Made by a program: the position numbers and the translations under genes. A DNA stretch of 64,000 nt from JBAXQQ01 sp037131695 (lineage in GTDB: Bacteria; Armatimonadota; Hebobacteria; CAIYQO01): positions 27,757 through 91,756 of the forward strand of contig CAZWZF010000017.1 in the NCBI GenBank assembly GCA_964638715.1, read 5' to 3'. The notes beneath the pieces were generated by a model. It had not been told where the DNA came from. It did not search any database and saw only the letters and a program-made list of their open reading frames with translations. Within the stretch, counting starts at the first letter, position 1; each line of letters opens with the position of its first letter. Below, piece by piece: positions 58,056 through 64,000 of the stretch.

Positions 58056-60011
58056 ATGGGGAAGCATGTCGATAATTATTTAGAAAGTTACATCGACGGA
58101 GCACTTACCGACGATGAAAAATTACAGGTTGAGGAGCATCTCAAAACCTGTAGCGAGTGTTCGCGTCTATTTGATATTATGCCAAAAGTTTATGCAGCAT
58201 TGCCGGAAATGAGTGAAATACCGGTATCCGAAGATTTTCATAGCAGGATGTGGGCAGAAATTGAAGCCCGCGAGGATAAAAAAGCAGCCAGTTTGATTTG
58301 GATATCAAAACCATCATTAGCATTTGCACTTACATTCGGTTTATTACTCCTTGCCTGTTGTTATTTTAAATTGGGACCATGCTCCAAAAAAGAATTGACG
58401 ATGGTAAATTCGCCGTCAATCGTGGTTCCCGGATCGCAAATCACTAATCCCGCAAATAACATTATTAAAAAATGTCCGACTTCAACTGAAAAGTTAACCG
58501 TACCGCCAAAATATACTGCTTCTGATTACCCGGTAATAATTGCGATGGCGCCAGTTAAAAATTCTGATGTTGTCCCACGCGGTAATAATGGCATCAACGG
58601 AAAGTTGTATACTATTGATCCGATGGGATTTGACAAATTGACCGGTGAGTTATTGAGCAGTTGCAAGGTTGCCAATTTAGATGATTACAAAGTGGAAAAT
58701 GTGACATTGCCGGGCAAGAATATAACAGCAGAAAACAAAATTAAAGATATTGTTACCAATTCCCTGCGAAGACGCGGTGTTAAATTAACAGAGAATAACG
58801 GCGTTGGAAAGATTTATACTAAAATTACCGACGCCGGAAAAGAATATAAAGTAACAATGTCCGCTGTAGCAAATGAAAATGAATCAATTGCATTGAATAA
58901 AGTTACCGCTGATATCGCAAAGACTACTCCAGATAAAGACGTTTTAAATACCCCGCAGACTCAAAATTGGCTGATTGCACAATTCATTGGCAAAAATGAT
59001 GATAGTTCAGATTTAGCAAGAGCGGAATTGTTGAGTTGCGGAACTGCGGTATTAACGAAATTGCACGAACAGATGCTGGTGTGCAGCACTCCTGCTGAAG
59101 CCGAAAAGATGGCGTCGCTAATTGGCGATATTGGTAGCACCAAGTCGGTAGCGCCATTAGTCCGCATGATGCGTGACCGCCGGCTGGCAGATGCCGCCGC
59201 GATAGGTTTGCGGAGAATTGGTAAAACTGCCGTGCCGGAATTAAAGAAAGCATGGTATGATGAAAACAGGTCAGAAGCCCACCTGAGATTGCTGGATATA
59301 TTCTCAGAAATTAAGGATAAAACAGCAGATGAAATGCTGCACAAGGGATTGAAAGATCAATTCCAGTCTGTCCGCGAATCTGCCGCTGTTATTTTAGGCA
59401 AAAATCTTGATAAAGCAGCACTGCCGCAATTAGCCGAAATGATGAAAAATATCGACGGCGATGTTCGTTTGCAGGCTGTTGAAGCTGTTGTCAAATATAA
59501 AAGCACTGCTATGATCAGCAACCTGTCAGCAGTGGCAACCGACCCTTATGAGGATGTTGTGACTCGTCATACCGCGGTCAATGGTATTGGCAGTATTAAT
59601 GATAAAACTGCTGTTGATGCGCTGTTGAATATCAGCAAAATATTACAGAAAGAAAATAATGTACCGGAGTCGCTGTTAGACGCGGTAACTAATGCAATAG
59701 AAAAGCAAAATCGTTCTGCTGTACCGGCATGGATACATGAATTGGAAACCGGCAGCAGTGAAAGCAAGCAGTTGTCTGCCAGGGTATTATCGCTGATAGC
59801 AGATGACCGCGCTGTTGACGCTTTAATAAAAGCATTATCAAGCAGCGACCCAATGGTTCGCGCCAGCGCGGCTGAATCATTAGGTATTATTAAAAATGAA
59901 AAAGCACTTACTGGTTTAAAAACTGTATTAAAAGATGACGACGAAGAAGTAAGAAATACAGCTACTATAGCCTGGAAAAAAATTACCGGAAAAGAACCAA
60001 CCGGTCAGTAA
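58056..60011 (+). CDS. Zinc-finger anti-sigma factor fused to a HEAT-repeat domain
   Basis: Residues 1-40 are a zf-HC2 anti-sigma domain (LESYIDGALTDDEK; HxxxCxxC at His28, Cys32, Cys35). One membrane helix follows at about 84-104 (SLAFALTFGLLLLACCYF). The extracytoplasmic part begins with a poorly characterised region (about 110-330). It ends in tandem HEAT/PBS-lyase-like repeats (about 340-645), for example APLVRMMRDRRLADAAAIGLRRIG, VRESAAVILG and VRASAAESLGIIKNEKAL. HEAT arrays usually bind proteins, so this looks like a transmembrane sensor whose outer domain controls release of the ECF sigma factor. AAGGCGGA precedes the ATG. The caspase-like gene follows after 24 bases. Confidence 0.8.
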   Translation: MGKHVDNYLESYIDGALTDDEKLQVEEHLKTCSECSRLFDIMPKVYAALPEMSEIPVSEDFHSRMWAEIEAREDKKAASLIWISKPSLAFALTFGLLLLACCYFKLGPCSKKELTMVNSPSIVVPGSQITNPANNIIKKCPTSTEKLTVPPKYTASDYPVIIAMAPVKNSDVVPRGNNGINGKLYTIDPMGFDKLTGELLSSCKVANLDDYKVENVTLPGKNITAENKIKDIVTNSLRRRGVKLTENNGVGKIYTKITDAGKEYKVTMSAVANENESIALNKVTADIAKTTPDKDVLNTPQTQNWLIAQFIGKNDDSSDLARAELLSCGTAVLTKLHEQMLVCSTPAEAEKMASLIGDIGSTKSVAPLVRMMRDRRLADAAAIGLRRIGKTAVPELKKAWYDENRSEAHLRLLDIFSEIKDKTADEMLHKGLKDQFQSVRESAAVILGKNLDKAALPQLAEMMKNIDGDVRLQAVEAVVKYKSTAMISNLSAVATDPYEDVVTRHTAVNGIGSINDKTAVDALLNISKILQKENNVPESLLDAVTNAIEKQNRSAVPAWIHELETGSSESKQLSARVLSLIADDRAVDALIKALSSSDPMVRASAAESLGIIKNEKALTGLKTVLKDDDEEVRNTATIAWKKITGKEPTGQ

Positions 60012-60035
60012 TATGGTTCAAAAGGAGGGTGAGAA

Positions 60036-63000
60036 ATGGTTAAACTTAAATGCAGATTAGCATTGAAGTCAACTATTGCTTGCTTTTTGTCGTTTTTATC
60101 TATAATTTTATTATTATATCCGCGCGCAATTGCCGACTCCGGTTACCTTAATCCTGTTCTCACTCCACAAAACTCTCACACTGCAGGTATCAGAGATATT
60201 CATTGCAGTCCAGATGGCAAATATATACTCACCATCTCTGGTGATGGTACTGCTTCTTTATGGGATACCGCAACATATAATAAATTAGCGGTGGTTGGTT
60301 CCGATATTTATGGTTCCGCATATTCTCCAGATGGCGATATAATTCTATGTAGGGGTAATTTTGTTTCGCAATTTGCCATGAATGGCATGAAAATAATCGA
60401 TAAAAATAAACTCGCGTATCCGGCGGCATTATCGACGCAGGTGTTGAATAACGGGCAAACTGTATGGTGTATCGAAAACAATCAATTCCTTACGCCGTTA
60501 GAAAAAGCTCCCCCATTGGTTCGTGCCGCTTCTTTTTGCGATGCCAAACATCTCGCAGCATATTCATTCAAGGGAAAGGTTGAGGTTTGGGATTATCAAA
60601 AAAATATCCTGGTACAAACGATGTTATTCCCGGGCAACGAAAATGAACAAACAAAGTTTAATAATGATGGCACTCAATTAGCAATTTTTACTGATGATTT
60701 TGCAGTAGATTTATTTACTGGTGAAAATTTTAAACTAAAAAAAGAATTGCAATCCGAGGCTGGAAGAAGTGTAAAGCAATTAACAGCGTTAGAAATGTAT
60801 AAAAATAAGATGCCATTCAACAGGCTTGGATTTGCAGTAAATGGCAATATTCTCACCATAAATTATGTTAATGACAAAGGTGTTGCAGTCTGCTGTTATT
60901 CTCCTGATGGTGTATTGATATACAGTGTGCCATTTGCTATCAAGCGGGAAAATTTAAAATATTACAGTGCCCCTAATATTACTATTGCTCCGAATGGAAA
61001 TCTCGCTGCTATATGGTCGTTTGCGAATTATCAGATATTAATTATAAATACACTTACCGGCCAGGTTTTAACCAGCATTAAAATGTCTGATATGCCAAAA
61101 CTTATTCCATCAAATATTATTGATAAAATAAGTTTCAGCGCGGATAATAGTTCAATATTCATTGGCAGCTTCCCAGGCAATATTTACAATTGGGATGTGA
61201 ATGGCAGTTATCTCGGAAAGTTGGGACAGGAGATAAACGGTATTTTAAAGATAAAATTTACCGTTAACGACGCACTGACTGTAATTACAGATAATGGCAG
61301 CATATTGCGTTGGGATATTGTTACCGGACGTGGAATATCGCAACCGAGTACAGATAAGATGATGTTAAATCCGGCAAAAATACAATCTGATGGTAAAGTT
61401 TTAAAGATTGGCAAAGCTATTACAATAAATGATGTAAGTGAAGGTAAAATAACTGATTTTGATTTGAAAGGATGGAAAGATGTAGCGGATCCTCGAACGT
61501 TTGATGCCACGCCAGACCAGGTAATTGGTGTATTGGAAAATGAAACAAATAAAAGCAGAGGCAATTTCGCAATTTCATTACTGAATATTGCAGATGGAAA
61601 ATTGCTAATCAATCCGGTTTACGAACATAATACCTATCCAATTACGGTAAATGCCAAAACCACAACTGCTTTATTTAGGGGTAATGCTAAAATCCCGGCG
61701 TTCATTGTTGATGCTAAAACAGGATTTACAACTCCTACAGATATAACACAGCTTACTGTTGCGGAAATAAGCGACGCCGGTGAGATTCTATTTGCTGATT
61801 CTGAGACAAATAAAATAAATGGTTCTTTTATTCCAGTGCTTACTTTTGGATTAGCTAACCCAATGGGAAAGATTATCTGGAAGAGAACAATAAATGATAT
61901 TTCACTGGCAAGTAAAATATTTCACAGTAAGTCATATTATGCAATTTGCGACTCAGTTAAAAATACGGTATCAATTTTTAATTTTGCTGATGGAAGTTTT
62001 ATTAAAAAGCTGCCGTGTTATGATTGCAGGTCTGCTGCTTTCACCCCGGATGAGGTGAATCTGATTACTACAGAAGGTATCAATACCGTGGCGGTATACC
62101 AGTTGCCTGATGGCAAATTAGTGAAGAATTTCAATGTAATGTCAGATCCGAAATGTATAGATTTTTCTCCTGATGGAAAGTATGTAGCCTTTGGCTGTAC
62201 AAATGGTGCTGTCGAGATTGTCAGTCGTGTTAATTGGACTCGTCAGGCTTTGGCAATGATTGATAATAATGGCGAATGGGCGGTGGTTGACGATGCTGGC
62301 AGATATGACGCGTCAAATGGCGATACCAATGGTTTGCGCTGGACTATCGCCAATGAATCTGTTGCCTTGGGACAATTGAAAGAAAGGTATTATGATCCGG
62401 GTTTGCTATCTAAGGCTATGGACCGTAATTTTGAGCCAAAGCGTGATGTACAGGCATTGGATGGAGTGAAATTATTCCCTACTATGAAAGTTGATTTTCC
62501 AGCAGAAGGTACGGAAATAGCTGTTGATTTGACTAATCGCGGCGGCGGTATTGGCGATTTAGTGGTATTGGTAAATGGCCGCGCCATGCCGATAGACGCG
62601 CGCGGAAATAATGATAAAAACAGTAAATCACTTCATACCATGGTGAACGTCGCTCACTCGCCGGTATATCTGCCGGGTGTCGACAACCTGATTGAACTGG
62701 CGGTAAAGAACGCTGATGGTACGCTGACCAGTCGTACCATTGCACGAATATGGCGTGCTCCTGGTGTTAAGAAAGAAGCACCGCCACGATTGTTTGCACT
62801 TGTTTGCGGAATATCAGAATATTCTGGTGGCATGAAATTGAAATTTGCCGCAAATGATGCTGTCAGCATAGCAAAAGCAGTTAAGATTGCCGGTGGCAGG
62901 TTCTTCGGTCAGGACAAGATACATGTAATTACCTTGACCAGCAATGATGATAATAATAAACCTACCCGCGCAAATATTATGAAAGCGTTGGATTATTTCA

Positions 63001-63893
63001 AGGAAAATGCCGTAACCGGCGACCTGGTGATGGTATATTTGTCGGGGCATGGCGTTGCTATTAACGACGATGATTATTGTTATCTCACCGCAGATGCTCG
63101 GTCGGCTGAGGATATCCGCGATAAAAAACTCCGCGAGAAATATTCAATCAGCAGTTCTGATTTGCAATTGCTGATGGGACGGATTCCCGCATTGAAACAA
63201 TTGCTGATTCTTGATACCTGTGCCGCTGGTTCTGCCGCGAAAAACCTGATAGACAAACGTGATATCAGCGGTGACCAGTTGCGTGCTATCGAACGTCTCC
63301 GCGACCGTGCCGGATTCCATATTTTAATGGGTTGTGCTGCCGACGCGAAAAGTTTCGAAGCTTCGCGATATGGTCATGGATTATTAACCTACGCGTTGCT
63401 GGAAGGCCTGAAAGGCGCGGCACTGCGGGATAATAAATATATTGATACGTCAAAATTATTCAATTATGCTGCAGACCGAGTACCGCAATTAGCCCGCGGT
63501 ATAGGTGGTGTGCAAAGACCAATCATTGCGGTTCCACATGGCATATCTTTCGACTTTGGCATGCTTGATGATGAAGACAAAGCAAATATTATTATCACTT
63601 CCCCGCTGCCGGTATATATCAAGCCTACATTGCTGGATGCCCAGAAAACCCGCGATACCTTGAATATATCTACAATTTTACAAAATACATTGCGAAATAA
63701 TGATGAAAAACTCATCTACATCGACACCGATTCATTCCCGGATGGCATGAAAATAAACGGTATTTACACGAACAGCAATGGACAGATTACTGCGAAAATT
63801 AAAATTTGGCAAAATGAAAAAGTAGTTAAAGAGTTCACCCTGACAGGGAAAAGCAGCGATGACATAGTGAAGCAGATTGTGGGAAAGTTGTAG
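60036..63893 (+). CDS. Exported WD40-repeat protein with C-terminal caspase-like (C14) peptidase
   Basis: The 1285-residue protein has an N-terminal hydrophobic segment (about 13-33) that acts as signal peptide or anchor. WD40-like beta-propeller repeats fill most of 45-740 (CSPDGKYILTISGDGTASLWD, IDFSPDGKYVAFGC). A linker/Ig-like region (about 790-905) follows, then a caspase-like domain (about 910-1175). The dyad is intact: His1005 in YLSGHGV and Cys1062 in ILDTCAAGS. The remaining about 110 residues form a small C-terminal domain. Metacaspase-type enzymes cleave after Arg/Lys or Asp. Location outside the cytoplasm is inferred from the N-terminus. AGGAGGGTG precedes the ATG, 24 bases after the anti-sigma gene, so the three genes form one unit. 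Confidence 0.83.
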   Translation: MVKLKCRLALKSTIACFLSFLSIILLLYPRAIADSGYLNPVLTPQNSHTAGIRDIHCSPDGKYILTISGDGTASLWDTATYNKLAVVGSDIYGSAYSPDGDIILCRGNFVSQFAMNGMKIIDKNKLAYPAALSTQVLNNGQTVWCIENNQFLTPLEKAPPLVRAASFCDAKHLAAYSFKGKVEVWDYQKNILVQTMLFPGNENEQTKFNNDGTQLAIFTDDFAVDLFTGENFKLKKELQSEAGRSVKQLTALEMYKNKMPFNRLGFAVNGNILTINYVNDKGVAVCCYSPDGVLIYSVPFAIKRENLKYYSAPNITIAPNGNLAAIWSFANYQILIINTLTGQVLTSIKMSDMPKLIPSNIIDKISFSADNSSIFIGSFPGNIYNWDVNGSYLGKLGQEINGILKIKFTVNDALTVITDNGSILRWDIVTGRGISQPSTDKMMLNPAKIQSDGKVLKIGKAITINDVSEGKITDFDLKGWKDVADPRTFDATPDQVIGVLENETNKSRGNFAISLLNIADGKLLINPVYEHNTYPITVNAKTTTALFRGNAKIPAFIVDAKTGFTTPTDITQLTVAEISDAGEILFADSETNKINGSFIPVLTFGLANPMGKIIWKRTINDISLASKIFHSKSYYAICDSVKNTVSIFNFADGSFIKKLPCYDCRSAAFTPDEVNLITTEGINTVAVYQLPDGKLVKNFNVMSDPKCIDFSPDGKYVAFGCTNGAVEIVSRVNWTRQALAMIDNNGEWAVVDDAGRYDASNGDTNGLRWTIANESVALGQLKERYYDPGLLSKAMDRNFEPKRDVQALDGVKLFPTMKVDFPAEGTEIAVDLTNRGGGIGDLVVLVNGRAMPIDARGNNDKNSKSLHTMVNVAHSPVYLPGVDNLIELAVKNADGTLTSRTIARIWRAPGVKKEAPPRLFALVCGISEYSGGMKLKFAANDAVSIAKAVKIAGGRFFGQDKIHVITLTSNDDNNKPTRANIMKALDYFKENAVTGDLVMVYLSGHGVAINDDDYCYLTADARSAEDIRDKKLREKYSISSSDLQLLMGRIPALKQLLILDTCAAGSAAKNLIDKRDISGDQLRAIERLRDRAGFHILMGCAADAKSFEASRYGHGLLTYALLEGLKGAALRDNKYIDTSKLFNYAADRVPQLARGIGGVQRPIIAVPHGISFDFGMLDDEDKANIIITSPLPVYIKPTLLDAQKTRDTLNISTILQNTLRNNDEKLIYIDTDSFPDGMKINGIYTNSNGQITAKIKIWQNEKVVKEFTLTGKSSDDIVKQIVGKL

Positions 63894-63970
63894 TCAATTA
63901 ATAATTACGAATTATGCGGGTAATTGCAAAACCTATTTTTTCAAATTTTTAAGTTGCAGGTTTGTAGTAG

Positions 63971-64000
63971 GCGAAAACCACCCCGACCTTCGGCCACCCC
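63971..64000. mobile_element. MITE-like inverted-repeat element, copy 3 (cut by window end)
   Basis: GCGAAAACCACCCCGACCTT and the following CGGCCACCCC match the left end of copies 1 and 2. The flank before it (TTGCAAAACCTAT ... AAGTTGCAGGTTTGT) is shared with copy 2, so the repeated unit extends about 60 bases further left than the inverted-repeat ends. Confidence 0.65.

Overview
The window looks like chromosomal DNA of an uncultured, probably anaerobic, polysaccharide-degrading Gram-negative-type bacterium. It has moderate GC, short Shine-Dalgarno sites (GGAGG/AGGAG) and sigma70-like promoters. The pseudopilin start (FTLIELLVVIAIIAILAA followed by FPVFARAREKARQ) and the very large secreted FlgD-like/beta-propeller proteins recall Armatimonadota and PVC-like environmental genomes. 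This placement is an impression from protein style; no rRNA gene is present to test it. No rRNA, tRNA, CRISPR array, transposase or prophage was seen.

1-9.7 kb is mostly housekeeping: an ACT-domain protein, ftsE-ftsX, a membrane TPR protein, rplU-rpmA, a zinc-ribbon/TPR membrane protein followed by bshA (bacillithiol synthesis), an esterase-like hydrolase with a small membrane protein, a DUF5679-type zinc-ribbon protein and a CobW-family GTPase. 9.8-19.5 kb mixes secreted carbohydrate-active proteins (a LamG-like 1071-residue protein, two SGNH hydrolases, the collapsed remnant of a sialate O-acetylesterase, a LacI regulator) with the rpsB-tsf operon. 19.7-23.7 kb is a redox-sensing cluster on the minus strand: Rex, a 2Fe-2S ferredoxin-like protein, a sensory-type [FeFe] hydrogenase with a PAS domain, and a SpoIIE-type phosphatase.

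24-55 kb is a carbohydrate island. It holds four giant (1294-1406 residue) secreted proteins that share a FlgD-like domain, a beta-propeller with an embedded EF-hand loop, and a C-terminal CBM9-like domain. Around them lie a GH20-type hexosaminidase, an unassigned TIM-barrel hydrolase, SASA and SGNH esterases, a secreted hydrolase-like protein, a pseudopilin-type protein broken by an apparent frameshift, a LacI regulator and a sugar isomerase-like protein. Five of these genes carry a shared operator-like motif, TTAAYCGGTTTAA, at or near the promoter, so they look like one regulon.

55.9-64 kb has fabD, a small membrane protein with a Cys/Asp/His-rich tail, and a three-gene unit: an ECF sigma factor, a zinc-finger anti-sigma factor fused to HEAT repeats, and an exported WD40-caspase protein. 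Intergenic gaps are unusually rich in inverted repeats of several families, including a MITE-like 148-bp element with 14-bp perfect ends. The two strongest candidates for a new system are the giant-protein regulon with its pseudopilin and the sigma/HEAT anti-sigma/caspase operon.
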